From: an uncultured Sutterella sp.
GTDB lineage: Bacteria > Pseudomonadota > Gammaproteobacteria > Burkholderiales > Burkholderiaceae_F
Direction of reading: 5' to 3'
NCBI GenBank assembly: GCA_900767875.1
Contig: CAAGAT010000085.1
Location: 1-38,953 of the forward strand
DNA length: 38,953 bases
The notes below the pieces were generated by a model, which saw only the letters and a program-made list of their open reading frames with translations, was not told the DNA's origin and did not search any database. This document shows positions 31,197-38,840 of the stretch, in pieces. Every line of letters starts with the position of its first letter. Position 1 is the stretch's first letter. Made by a program: the position numbers and the translations under genes.

Positions 31197-32426
31197 ATGG
31201 CAGGGATGGTGAATTGGCGCTTGACGGCGGCTCTCTTGGGGGCGGCGCTTCTGACGGGCTGCTCGACGACGCAGCCGCCGCTTGAGGCGCAAACGGCGGA
31301 TGAAACGGCTCGGGATGCAACGCAGCCGACGGACTTTGTGGCCGGGACGCTGCGGCTGCGGGCGTCCGCCTTCGATCAGCTGCCCGCCACGCAGGACGCG
31401 GACTGGGATCGGGCGCTCAAGGCCTTTCAAACCTCTTGCACGAGCATGGGCAAACACATGCTCTGGCGCGAGGTTTGCCGCAACGCCACGGGCATGCCCG
31501 AGGGACTGGGGCGGGCCTTTTTCGAGGGCAACTTCAACATCTGGCAGGTGGCCGAGCGCGCCGATCAAACGCAGGGCTTTTCCGACACGGGTCTGATGAC
31601 GGGCTACTACGAGCCGATTTTGCGCGCCAGCCGCAAGCGGCACGGCATCTACCGGTACCCCATTTACTCGGTGCCCGAGGATCTCATCAGCGTGGAGTTG
31701 GCTTCGCTCTACCCGCAGCTCAAGGGACTGCGGTTGCGCGGCAAGCTCGAAAACGGCAGGCTCGTGCCCTATGAGGACAGAGCCGGCATCGCCGCGCGCG
31801 CGGACCTCAAAGAGCGTTCGGTCATTTGCTGGGCCGACGATCCGGTGGAAGTGTTCTTTTTGCAGATTCAGGGCTCCGGGCGCGTGATGCTTGACGACGG
31901 CACGATGATCCGCGTGGGCTACGCCAATCAAAACGGACACCCTTACCGCAGCCTGAGCGGCTGGCTTATCGAAAACGCCGGGCTCACCCGCGAGGAGATG
32001 AGCATGCAGCGCATCAAACGCTGGGTCAAGGACAATCCGCACCGCCGCGCCGAGCTTTTGAACGCCAACCCCAACTTCGTCTTTTTTGCCGAGCGCAAGG
32101 GCTACGGCGACGATCAGGGGCCGATCGGGGCGCAGAGCGTGCCGCTCACGCCCTTGGCCTCCGTGGCCGTGGACAAGCGGTACTGGAAGATGGGCGTGCC
32201 CTTTGTGACGCAGGCCGAGCAGGATAAGCCCGCCCTGGCCTTTGCCCGGCCGGTGATTGCCCAGGACACGGGCGGGGCCATTCGGGGCGTGCTGCGCTTT
32301 GACTACTTCTGGGGACTCGGTGAGGCCGCGGGCGAAGCGGCGGGCGCTCAAAAGAGCCGCGCCCTCGCCTGGGTGCTCGTGCCCAAGGGCCAGAGCCCGG
32401 CGGCGGTTCTCTCGCAGGGCCTTTGA
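31197..32426 (+). CDS. mltA: Membrane-bound lytic murein transglycosylase A
   Basis: MltA cleaves peptidoglycan glycan strands to 1,6-anhydromuropeptides. The precursor has about 409 residues with a signal peptide and lipobox LLTG-C (Cys22 from this start), so it is an outer-membrane lipoprotein. The MltA domain (LMTGYYEPILRAS, FFLQIQGSGRV) is followed by the 3D domain with VIAQDTGGAIRG and the aspartates of FDYFWG. An ATG at 31206 is an alternative start; neither has a well-spaced ribosome site. It ends the rph operon. Its products feed the recycling route represented by amgK-murU. Confidence 0.95.
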   Translation: MAGMVNWRLTAALLGAALLTGCSTTQPPLEAQTADETARDATQPTDFVAGTLRLRASAFDQLPATQDADWDRALKAFQTSCTSMGKHMLWREVCRNATGMPEGLGRAFFEGNFNIWQVAERADQTQGFSDTGLMTGYYEPILRASRKRHGIYRYPIYSVPEDLISVELASLYPQLKGLRLRGKLENGRLVPYEDRAGIAARADLKERSVICWADDPVEVFFLQIQGSGRVMLDDGTMIRVGYANQNGHPYRSLSGWLIENAGLTREEMSMQRIKRWVKDNPHRRAELLNANPNFVFFAERKGYGDDQGPIGAQSVPLTPLASVAVDKRYWKMGVPFVTQAEQDKPALAFARPVIAQDTGGAIRGVLRFDYFWGLGEAAGEAAGAQKSRALAWVLVPKGQSPAAVLSQGL

Positions 32427-32469
32427 AAACGAGTCGCATCTGCAAACACTCTTGCCCGAGAGCGACCGT

Positions 32470-32475
32470 TATAAT
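32470..32475 (+). promoter_or_regulatory. Candidate -10 of erpA and its structured leader
   Basis: A perfect TATAAT lies 79 bases before the erpA start, with TTGCCC too close upstream (12 bases) to be a standard -35. In the leader, GGAGGG (32494-32499) can pair with CCCTCC (32527-32532) immediately before the GGAG ribosome site, so the loop sits next to the translation start. Confidence 0.5.
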
Positions 32476-32548
32476 GCTGGAACTTTGACAACTGGAGGGC
32501 GGCTTTCGGGCCAGCGATCCAAGGCACCCTCCCGGAGAGAATTTCGAA

Positions 32549-32926
32549 ATGACTGAAGTAAACACCCAAGTGTCCAATCCGAACCCGGACGAAGCGCCCG
32601 CTCCCCTGGTCTTTACCGACGCCTGCGTGGCCAAGGTCAAGGAACTGCTCGCGGCCGAGGACGATCCCAACATGCCGTTGCGCGTCTTCGTGCAGGGCGG
32701 CGGCTGCCAGGGCTTTCAGTACGGCTTCCAGTTCGAGGAAAAGCCCGCCGAAGACGATGAAATCATCGAGCGCGACGGCGTGAAGTTCCTCGTCGATTCG
32801 CTGTCGATGCAGTATCTGGTCGGCGCCGAAATCGACTTTAAGGACGATCTGGAAGGCTCGCAGTTCGTCATCCGCAATCCCAACGCGGTGACCTCCTGCT
32901 CCTGCGGCTCCTCGTTCTCGGTCTAA
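32549..32926 (+). CDS. erpA: Iron-sulfur cluster insertion protein ErpA
   Basis: ErpA is an A-type carrier that delivers Fe-S clusters to apoproteins such as the isoprenoid enzymes IspG and IspH. The 125-residue protein has the three conserved cysteines: Cys53 in GGGCQGFQYGF, and Cys117 and Cys119 in SCSCGSSF. A short non-conserved N-terminal extension (about 18 residues) precedes the fold. It has its own candidate promoter at 32470, GGAGAG as ribosome site, and a strong terminator behind it. Confidence 0.96.
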   Translation: MTEVNTQVSNPNPDEAPAPLVFTDACVAKVKELLAAEDDPNMPLRVFVQGGGCQGFQYGFQFEEKPAEDDEIIERDGVKFLVDSLSMQYLVGAEIDFKDDLEGSQFVIRNPNAVTSCSCGSSFSV

Positions 32927-32940
32927 ACGGATCGGGCAAG

Positions 32941-32988
32941 CCCCTAACGCAAAAAGCTCCCCTCGCGGGAGTTTTTTTGCGTTAGGGG
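32941..32988 (+). terminator. Large palindromic terminator of erpA
   Basis: A 20-bp interrupted stem. CTCCC/GGGAG surrounds a 5-base loop, A5 pairs with the T7 run (72-78 of this line), and a further perfect 10 bp CCCCTAACGC / GCGTTAGGGG follows. The T and A tracts make it look functional on both strands, although no minus-strand gene reads into it. Confidence 0.88.
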
Positions 32989-33065
32989 GCGGCATCGACA
33001 ACCGATTGAGTCAAATAATATTTTTGTTTCCGTCCTTTTCAGTGTTTATCCGTCCGTTGCCGTTC

Positions 33066-33099
33066 TAAAATGGGCGCATATCACTTACAAGTAAAGTGA
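33066..33099 (+). promoter_or_regulatory. Candidate -10 and operator-like palindrome before the dcuC-like gene
   Basis: TAAAAT (33066-33071) is followed ten bases later by TCACTTACAAGTAAAGTGA (33081-33099), a near-perfect inverted repeat overlapping the expected transcript start. This arrangement is typical of a repressor operator. The regulator is unknown. A TTGAGTCAA at 33005-33013 is symmetrical but has the wrong spacing for an FNR site. Confidence 0.4.
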
Positions 33100-33131
33100 C
33101 TTAGTTTTATGAGCCACTCAAGGAGATGGAT

Positions 33132-34397
33132 ATGAGCATATTGTCCTGGATTGCCGTCGCGGTCATCTTCGCGACGATTTGGGGGCTGATCAAGCGCTGG
33201 GAAACGCGCCTGGTGCTGATCGCGGCCGGCCTCTTTTTGTGCATCATCAGTCTGGATCCGATGATGGGCCTGAATCAGTTCGCCAAGTCCATGACGAACA
33301 ATTCGCTCATCATGGCCATTTGCGGTTCGATGGGTTTTGCCTACACGGCCACCTACACGCAGGCTGACCGCTCGCTCGTGCACTACCTGTCCGCGCCGAT
33401 CCGCGGTCTGGGCATTTTGCTCGTGCCGGTTTCCACGATCATCACGTTCTTCGTGAACATCGCCATTCCGTCGGCCGCAGGCTGCGCCGCCGCCGTCGGC
33501 TCGACCCTCATTCCTCTGATGCTGCGCGCGGGCATCAAGCCGGCGGCCGCGGCCGCCGCCGTGCTCGCGGGCACCATCGGCTCGTACCTGTCTCCGGGGA
33601 CCTCCCACAACCCGTTCGTGGCCAAGATGGCCGGCATGGACGTGATGCAGTTCATCGGCACGCATACCTACTACTCGCTCATGTGCGGCGCCATTTTGGT
33701 CGTCGGCACGGCGCTGGTGTGCTTCCTGATGGGCGACGGCAAGGGCGATGCGAACGCTCAGGTCGACGAATCCAAGCTCAAGAACGAAGCCTTTACGCCG
33801 AGCCCCCTGCGCGCCATCGTGCCTCTGATCCCGATCACGATTCTGGTCGTCGGCAACCTCTGGGTTCCGGCCATCAAGATGGGCGTGGCACAGGCCATGC
33901 TGATCGGCGCAATCTGCGCCCTCGTGTTCTCGCTGAGCGACCCGCAGGTCTTCTCCAAGAAGTTCTTTGACGGCATGGGCAAGGGCTACGCCGACGTTCT
34001 GGGCATCATCATCGCCGCCGGCGTGTTTGCCGCCGGTCTGCGTGCCACGGGGCTGATCGACGCCTGCGTCGAAGCGCTGAAGAGCTCCAACGACATCGCC
34101 CGCTGGGGCGGCTCCCTCGGTCCCTGGATCATGGGCGTGATCACCGGTTCGGGTGACGCGGCCACGCTGGCCTTCAACGAAACCGTGACGCCGCATGCCA
34201 AGGAATTCGGCATGACCATCGAAGGTCTGGGCGGTCTGGCGTTCCTGACGGGCGCTCTGGGCCGTACGATGTCGCCGCTGGCCGGTGTGACGATTCTCGT
34301 CTCGGGTATCGCCATGGTGAGCCCGATCGACGTCATCAAGCGCACGGCGATCCCCTGCATCATCGCGGTTCTGGCCTGCGCCATCCTGATGGTGTAA
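33132..34397 (+). CDS. DcuC-family C4-dicarboxylate carrier
   Basis: A 421-residue inner-membrane protein with about 10-12 hydrophobic segments, of the DcuC anaerobic C4-dicarboxylate carrier family. These proteins exchange or export succinate, fumarate and malate. Segments such as AIPSAAGCAAAVGSTLIPLMLRAG, GTIGSYLSPGTSHNPFVAKM and GSGDAATLAFNETVTPHA match the two-repeat arrangement of the family. AGGAG at 33121-33125 directly abuts an ATG at 33126 but is well spaced for the ATG at 33132, so I chose the latter. Length is somewhat shorter than E. coli DcuC. The substrate is inferred from family only. Confidence 0.82.
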   Translation: MSILSWIAVAVIFATIWGLIKRWETRLVLIAAGLFLCIISLDPMMGLNQFAKSMTNNSLIMAICGSMGFAYTATYTQADRSLVHYLSAPIRGLGILLVPVSTIITFFVNIAIPSAAGCAAAVGSTLIPLMLRAGIKPAAAAAAVLAGTIGSYLSPGTSHNPFVAKMAGMDVMQFIGTHTYYSLMCGAILVVGTALVCFLMGDGKGDANAQVDESKLKNEAFTPSPLRAIVPLIPITILVVGNLWVPAIKMGVAQAMLIGAICALVFSLSDPQVFSKKFFDGMGKGYADVLGIIIAAGVFAAGLRATGLIDACVEALKSSNDIARWGGSLGPWIMGVITGSGDAATLAFNETVTPHAKEFGMTIEGLGGLAFLTGALGRTMSPLAGVTILVSGIAMVSPIDVIKRTAIPCIIAVLACAILMV

Positions 34398-34453
34398 CCC
34401 AACCGGACCGGCGCGCTCTCAAGGGGACGCGCAGTGTCTGACATCACCGAAAG

Positions 34454-34503
34454 CCGAGTCCGGCCCTGCTCCGAGTTGGAGCAGCGCGCGGGCTCGGTTT
34501 TTT
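34454..34503 (+). terminator. Terminator of the dcuC-like gene
   Basis: CTGCTCC / GGAGCAG around a GAGTT loop, an internal loop, then CCGAG / CTCGG, followed by six T. It ends 48 bases before the cyclase-family gene. Confidence 0.85.
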
Positions 34504-34551
34504 CATGCCGCGGCCCCTGCGGCGCCTTGCCCTTATTGCCGGAAAACCGCC

Positions 34552-35175
34552 ATGTCCTCCGTAGTTGATCTCACGCACCCGATCGAAGCGCACACGCTGC
34601 CTTACCCGGGCGATCCCGCGCCCGCGCTGAGGGCCGTCGCCTCCGTAACCTCGGACGGCTTTGCCCTGACGCAGGTGACGCTTACCACGCACACGGGCAC
34701 GCACATGGATGCCGCCGCGCACGTGATCGAGGGCGGCAGGGCGCTGCGGGAGTACCCCCCGGAGGATTTCATGGGACGGGCATGCGTGCTCGATGTGCGC
34801 GCTCTGACCGAACCCATCACCGAGGAGGCGCTCGTGGGGGTTGGGCCCTGCGACTGGCTGCTGGTGCTCACGGGGCAAAGCGGGCTGTGGGGAACACTGG
34901 CGTACTTTGCCGAGACGCCCCTTTTTGACGCCTCGTTTGTGCGGGCGGCCGCCGGGATCGCGCGCAAGGGCCTGGGGCTCGATTGTCCGGGGTTGGATCG
35001 GGACGGCGTGGCATTGCACCGCACGTGGTTTGAGGCGGGCGGAGGCCTGATTGTGGAAAACCTCACGGGTCTGGAGCGGCTCATCGGGGCCGCCTCGATT
35101 GCGTTTACGGCGCTGCCGCTACGGCTTGCGGCCGCGGACGGCGCACCCGTACGGGCGATGGCCCGCTTGGCTTGA
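34552..35175 (+). CDS. Cyclase-family / kynurenine-formamidase-like hydrolase
   Basis: A 207-residue protein of the cyclase family (Pfam Cyclase), metal-dependent hydrolases including bacterial kynurenine formamidase KynB. The signature HTGTHMDAAAH holds the metal ligands. VDLTHPI at the N-terminus, WLLVLTGQ, and LGLDCPGLD are also typical. No kyn genes are nearby, so the substrate is unknown. It lies behind the dcuC terminator; no promoter was identified. It converges on metG, whose terminator begins five bases after this stop. Confidence 0.85.
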   Translation: MSSVVDLTHPIEAHTLPYPGDPAPALRAVASVTSDGFALTQVTLTTHTGTHMDAAAHVIEGGRALREYPPEDFMGRACVLDVRALTEPITEEALVGVGPCDWLLVLTGQSGLWGTLAYFAETPLFDASFVRAAAGIARKGLGLDCPGLDRDGVALHRTWFEAGGGLIVENLTGLERLIGAASIAFTALPLRLAAADGAPVRAMARLA

Positions 35176-35179
35176 AGAC

Positions 35180-35215
35180 AAAAAAATCCCCGCCCGACAC
35201 ACGCCCGAGCGGGGA
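35180..35215 (-). terminator. Terminator of metG
   Basis: On the minus strand a 7-bp stem TCCCCGC / GCGGGGA with a 15-base loop is followed by seven T, 25 bases past the metG stop. Confidence 0.8.
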
Positions 35216-35239
35216 AGGCCGTCGCCTTAGGCGCGCTTT

Positions 35240-37384
35240 TTAGCGCAGGCGCATGCCGGGCTGAGCGCCCTCAAACGGGCTGACCAGGTAAACGCCGGCG
35301 CCCTTGTCGGACTGGTAGCTCGCCGCCAGGACCATGCCTTCGCTCACGCCGAAGCGCATCTTGCGCGGGGCGAGGTTGGCGATCATGACGATGAGCTTGC
35401 CCACGAGGGTTTCGGGCTGGTAGTAGGCCTTGAGGCCGGCAAAGACCTGACGATTGCGGCCGTCGCCGATGTCGAGCTCGAGGCGAATGAGCTTGTCGGC
35501 GCCTTCGACGGGCTCGGCCTTGACCACGCGCGCCACGCGCAGGTCAATCTTGCCGAAGTCGTCGATCGTGCAGATGCCGGCCACGGCTTCGACTTCAGTG
35601 GTGCCGGAGCATTCGGTCTTCGAGGCGCAGGCGCCGGCCTTTTCCTCGGTCTTGGCGGCCTTGGCTTCGCTCTTGGCCGGTTCCTTGGCCGGTTCCTTGG
35701 CTGGGGCGGCGGCGTCGGGCAGCAGCACGTCGAGCTGCTTGTCGCGGTCCACACGGCCCATCAGATGTTCGAACTTGCTGATCGGACGAGCGCTCGTCAG
35801 GCTCGTGCCGACGCTCTCCCAGCTCATCGGTTCGCAGTTGAGGAACTTCTCGACGCGCTCGGCCGTGGCCGGAAGCACGGGCTTGAGGTACAGCGTGAGC
35901 AGGCGGAAGCCTTCGAGAGCGACGGAGGCCACGTACTGTAGCTTGTCGGCCGCTTCGGGGTTCTTGGCCAGTTCCCAGGGCTTTTCACGGTCAACGTATT
36001 CGTTGATGACGTCCGCAAGTTCCATCACGCGGCGCATGGCGCGGGCGTATTCGCGGTCTTCATAGGCGGCGCGGATGTCGCCCGCGGCCTCGCGCAGACC
36101 CGTGAGGATTTCGTCGTTCGTGGCCGCATCCGACACGCGCCCTTCAAAGCGCTTGAAGATGAAGCCGGCGGCGCGGCTGGCGATGTTGACGTACTTGCCG
36201 ATCAGGTCGGAGTTGACGCGGGTCTGGAAGTCGCCCTTGGTGAAGTCGACGTCCTCGACGCGGCTGTTGAGCTTGGCGGCCAGGTAGTAGCGCATCCACT
36301 CGGCGTTCATGCCCAGATCCAGATAGTCGAGCGGGCTGATGCCCGTGCCGCGCGACTTGCTCATCTTCTGACCGTTGACGGTCATGAAGCCGTGCACGTT
36401 GACGTGATCGGGCACGCGGTAGGGGGTGCCGGCAAAGTGCAGCATCGCCGGCCAGAACAGCGTGTGGAAATAGATGATGTCCTTGCCGATGAAGTGAATC
36501 TGTTCGGTGTCCGGACGCGTGAGCTCTTCGGTGAAGTTCAGACCGTTCTTGGCGCAGTAGGCCTTGAAGCTGGCCAAATAGCCGATCGGGGCGTCGAGCC
36601 AGACGTAGAAGTACTTGCCCGGCGCGTCGGGAATTTCAATGCCGAAGTAGGGCGCGTCGCGGGAGATGTCCCAGTCGGCCAGGTTGCCGTTGAGCCATTC
36701 CTCGTCCTTGGACAGAACCTCGGACTGCACGCGGGCCTTGCCGTCGGCGCCCTTGCCCGTCGTCCACTCGTGCAGGAACTGCTGCGCACGCGGGTCGGAG
36801 AGGCGGAAGAAGTAGTGCGTGCTCGTCTTCAAAACCGGCACGGAGCCGGAAATGGCGCTGCGCGGATCGATGAGGTCCGTGGGCGAGTACACGCTGCTGC
36901 ACTTTTCGCACGAGTCGCCGTACTGATCGGGCGCGCCGCACTTGGGGCACGTGCCCTTGATGAAGCGGTCGGCCAGGAACATGCCGATCTCTTCGTCGTA
37001 GAACTGCTCGATGTCGGTCGTGTAAATCAGGCCCGCGGCCTTCAGGCGCCGGTAGATGTCCTGCGAGAGCTCGGTGTTTTCCGGGCTTTCGGTGCAGTGC
37101 CAGTGGTCAAAGTGAATGTAGAAGTTGTCCAGATACTGGCGGCGGCTGGCCGAGATCTTCGCGACGAATTCCTGCGGCGTGACGCCCTGCTTTCGGGCCG
37201 CGATCATGATCGGGGCGCCGTGAGCGTCGTCAGCGCACACAAAGTGCACGGTGTTGCCGCACATGCGCTCGTGGCGCACCCAGATGTCGGCCTGGATGTA
37301 TTCCAGAATATGACCGAAATGGAAGGCGCCGTTCGCATAGGGCAGAGCGGTGGTCACGAATAGATTGCGCTTGGCGTTGCTCAT
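35240..37384 (-). CDS. metG: Methionyl-tRNA synthetase
   Basis: MetG charges tRNA-Met. The 714-residue protein has the class I HIGH motif in the form HFGH (22-25) and a zinc-knuckle insertion with Cys146, Cys149, Cys159 and Cys162. The KMSKS loop is at 340-344 and the anticodon-binding helical domain follows. A C-terminal OB-fold tRNA-binding domain starts at IDDFGKIDLRVARV. The linker before that domain is long, Ala/Lys/Glu-rich, with a duplicated KEPA unit and several cysteines. A TAAAAT at 37459-37464 on the minus strand is a possible -10. No Shine-Dalgarno sequence is visible. Divergence from mrp is a conserved arrangement. Confidence 0.97.
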   Translation of the reverse strand: MSNAKRNLFVTTALPYANGAFHFGHILEYIQADIWVRHERMCGNTVHFVCADDAHGAPIMIAARKQGVTPQEFVAKISASRRQYLDNFYIHFDHWHCTESPENTELSQDIYRRLKAAGLIYTTDIEQFYDEEIGMFLADRFIKGTCPKCGAPDQYGDSCEKCSSVYSPTDLIDPRSAISGSVPVLKTSTHYFFRLSDPRAQQFLHEWTTGKGADGKARVQSEVLSKDEEWLNGNLADWDISRDAPYFGIEIPDAPGKYFYVWLDAPIGYLASFKAYCAKNGLNFTEELTRPDTEQIHFIGKDIIYFHTLFWPAMLHFAGTPYRVPDHVNVHGFMTVNGQKMSKSRGTGISPLDYLDLGMNAEWMRYYLAAKLNSRVEDVDFTKGDFQTRVNSDLIGKYVNIASRAAGFIFKRFEGRVSDAATNDEILTGLREAAGDIRAAYEDREYARAMRRVMELADVINEYVDREKPWELAKNPEAADKLQYVASVALEGFRLLTLYLKPVLPATAERVEKFLNCEPMSWESVGTSLTSARPISKFEHLMGRVDRDKQLDVLLPDAAAPAKEPAKEPAKSEAKAAKTEEKAGACASKTECSGTTEVEAVAGICTIDDFGKIDLRVARVVKAEPVEGADKLIRLELDIGDGRNRQVFAGLKAYYQPETLVGKLIVMIANLAPRKMRFGVSEGMVLAASYQSDKGAGVYLVSPFEGAQPGMRLR
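35676..35699 (-). repeat. Two 12-bp tandem units in the metG linker
   Basis: GGCCGGTTCCTT occurs twice head to tail and encodes the duplicated KEPA residues. It is in frame and probably arose by slippage in the flexible linker. A degenerate third unit follows. Confidence 0.8.
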
Positions 37385-37534
37385 TGTTGTATGGAAAAAA
37401 GGGGTTTTGAAACAAATCTCAGCCGCACGGATGAATCCCGAACGCGGCGCAAATAAATATTTTACCGCCGCGGCGCCCCTTCAACCATGGGCGTGCCGGT
37501 CCGAGTCCGGGCGCGCCCGACAGGGACAAATATC

Positions 37535-37567
37535 CGAGTAGATTACTCAGCTTTTTCTCGGTAAACT
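37535..37567 (+). promoter_or_regulatory. Palindromic sequences in the metG/mrp gap
   Basis: GAGTAGATTACTC is a perfect 5-3-5 palindrome. It is directly followed by TTACTCAG-N8-CTCGGTAA, an imperfect inverted repeat ending at a possible -10 (TAAACT, 37562-37567). Two overlapping dyads immediately upstream of an Fe-S carrier gene could be a regulator site; an IscR-type site is one guess. The rest of the 285-base gap up to 37535 holds only the metG promoter region. Confidence 0.35.
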
Positions 37568-37575
37568 GCGAAACC

Positions 37576-37656
37576 ATGTGCGGGCGGTTTTGCCGTTCGC
37601 CAAGGCTCAGTCAGATGACAAACCCGCGGCCGGCCAAGCCGCCCGCCGCTTTTTGA
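37576..37656 (+). other. 26-codon upstream ORF in the mrp leader
   Basis: An ATG at 37576 opens 26 codons starting MCGRFC and ending at TGA 37654-37656, 13 bases before the mrp ATG. It spans the whole terminator-like hairpin at 37626-37654. It has no Shine-Dalgarno sequence and would be nearly leaderless if transcription starts after the TAAACT at 37562. It could be a leader peptide controlling hairpin formation, or chance. Confidence 0.3.
37626..37654 (+). terminator. Terminator-like hairpin in the mrp leader (possible attenuator)
   Basis: GCGGCCGGC (37626-37634), loop CAA, then GCCG and GCCGC separated by a CCC bulge (to 37649), followed by TTTTT. This has the form of an intrinsic terminator, yet it lies 15 bases before the mrp ATG. 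No plus-strand gene lies upstream for more than 2 kb to need it. An attenuator of mrp is the simplest reading. Confidence 0.5.
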
Positions 37657-37669
37657 AAGATCCCCAGAC

Positions 37670-38752
37670 ATGCTGACCAAAGAACAAGTTCAAGAAATTG
37701 CAGGTGCGGTCCTTGACCCGGTCCTGAACCAGCCGTTGTCCGAATACAAGGCCATCAAGAACGTGGTGGTCGACGCAGAGGCCGTGGCCGTCACCGTCAA
37801 CCCGGGCTATCCGGTCAAGAGCGTGGCCGATGAGCTCGCCGCCCGCGTCAAGAAGGCGCTTACCGAGGCGGGCGTCACCTCGGCCCTGGTGACGGTCGAA
37901 GGCAACGTCATCGCCCACCGCGTGCAGCGCACGCTCAAGACGATGGCCGGCGTCAAGAACATCATCGCCATCAGCTCGGGCAAGGGCGGCGTGGGCAAGT
38001 CCACCGTGGCGGCCAACTTCGCGCTGGCGCTGGCGGCCGAAGGCGCCCGCGTCGGCATGCTCGACGCGGACATCTACGGTCCCTCGCAGCCGACGATGCT
38101 CGGCGCCAAGGGCCAGCCGACGACCCGCGACGGCGTGAACATGGACCCGATCGAAAGCCTCGGCCTGCAGATCAACTCCGTGGGCTTCATGATCGATCCG
38201 GAAGAACCGATGATCTGGCGCGGCCCGCTCGTGGCGCAGGCCATGACGCAGCTCTTGAATCAGACCGCCTGGGATGATCTGGACTACCTCGTGATCGACA
38301 TGCCCCCGGGAACGGGCGACGTGCAGCTGACGCTGTCGCAGTCCGTGCCGGTCACCGGCGCCGTGGTCGTCACCACGCCGCAGGACATTGCCCTGATGGA
38401 CGCCAAGAAGGGCCTGCGCATGTTTGAAAAGGTCTCGGTGCCGGTTCTGGGCATCGTCGAAAACATGGCCCTTTACCGTTGCCCCAAGTGCGGTCACCTC
38501 GAACACATCTTCGGCGAGGGCGGCGCCAAGCGTATGAGCGAGCAGTACAAGGTGCCCGTGCTCGGCCAGCTGCCCCTCGATTCCAAGATCCGCGAGCAGG
38601 CCGACTCGGGGCTGCCGACCGTGGCGGCCGACCCCGACGGGGAAGTGGCCGGCATCTACCGTCAGATCGCGCTGCGCGCGGCCGCCTACGTGGCCCGGAC
38701 GGCCAAGGACATGAGCCAGATCATGCCCAGCGTCAAGGTCGTCAACGACTAA
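37670..38752 (+). CDS. mrp: Iron-sulfur cluster carrier protein Mrp/ApbC
   Basis: Mrp (ApbC) is a P-loop ATPase that binds and transfers [4Fe-4S] clusters as a dimer. The 360-residue protein has an N-terminal MIP18/DUF59-like domain (about 1-90), the deviant Walker A GKGGVGKST (104-112) and DADIYGPSQP. It also has VIDMPPGTGDVQLTLSQ and the cluster-binding pair Cys271/Cys274 in RCPKCGH. No ribosome site better than weak GATCC-type sequence is visible before the ATG. It is divergent from metG, and a possible attenuator lies in its leader. Confidence 0.96.
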   Translation: MLTKEQVQEIAGAVLDPVLNQPLSEYKAIKNVVVDAEAVAVTVNPGYPVKSVADELAARVKKALTEAGVTSALVTVEGNVIAHRVQRTLKTMAGVKNIIAISSGKGGVGKSTVAANFALALAAEGARVGMLDADIYGPSQPTMLGAKGQPTTRDGVNMDPIESLGLQINSVGFMIDPEEPMIWRGPLVAQAMTQLLNQTAWDDLDYLVIDMPPGTGDVQLTLSQSVPVTGAVVVTTPQDIALMDAKKGLRMFEKVSVPVLGIVENMALYRCPKCGHLEHIFGEGGAKRMSEQYKVPVLGQLPLDSKIREQADSGLPTVAADPDGEVAGIYRQIALRAAAYVARTAKDMSQIMPSVKVVND

Positions 38753-38770
38753 GCGCGTCTGAAAACGCAA

Positions 38771-38790
38771 ACGCCCGCGCAGGCGGGCGT
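38771..38790 (+). repeat. Perfect 8-bp hairpin after mrp
   Basis: ACGCCCGC / GCGGGCGT with a GCAG tetraloop, 18 bases past the mrp stop. No T run follows, so it is more likely a transcript-stabilising or pause hairpin ahead of the terminator at 38819. Confidence 0.6.
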
Positions 38791-38818
38791 GAGACGTCAC
38801 AAGGCGGGTGGACTCAGT

Positions 38819-38840
38819 GCGGGTCGCCCGCTTCTTTTTT
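38819..38840 (+). terminator. Intrinsic terminator of mrp
   Basis: GCGGG / CCCGC with a TCG loop, followed by TTCTTTTTT. From 38841 to the window end I see no supportable gene. An ATG at 38842 is open to the edge (37 codons), but it has no ribosome site and unconvincing composition. All three minus-strand frames stop within 40 bases of the edge. Confidence 0.75.

Noticed and set aside
33005..33013. FNR-like box TTGAGTCAA before the dcuC-like gene
   Set aside because: FNR half-sites TTGAT and ATCAA need a four-base spacer; here only one base separates the halves.
37607..38800. A 397-codon minus-strand frame opposite mrp
   Set aside because: Shadow of mrp; His/Asp/Arg-rich with no domain.
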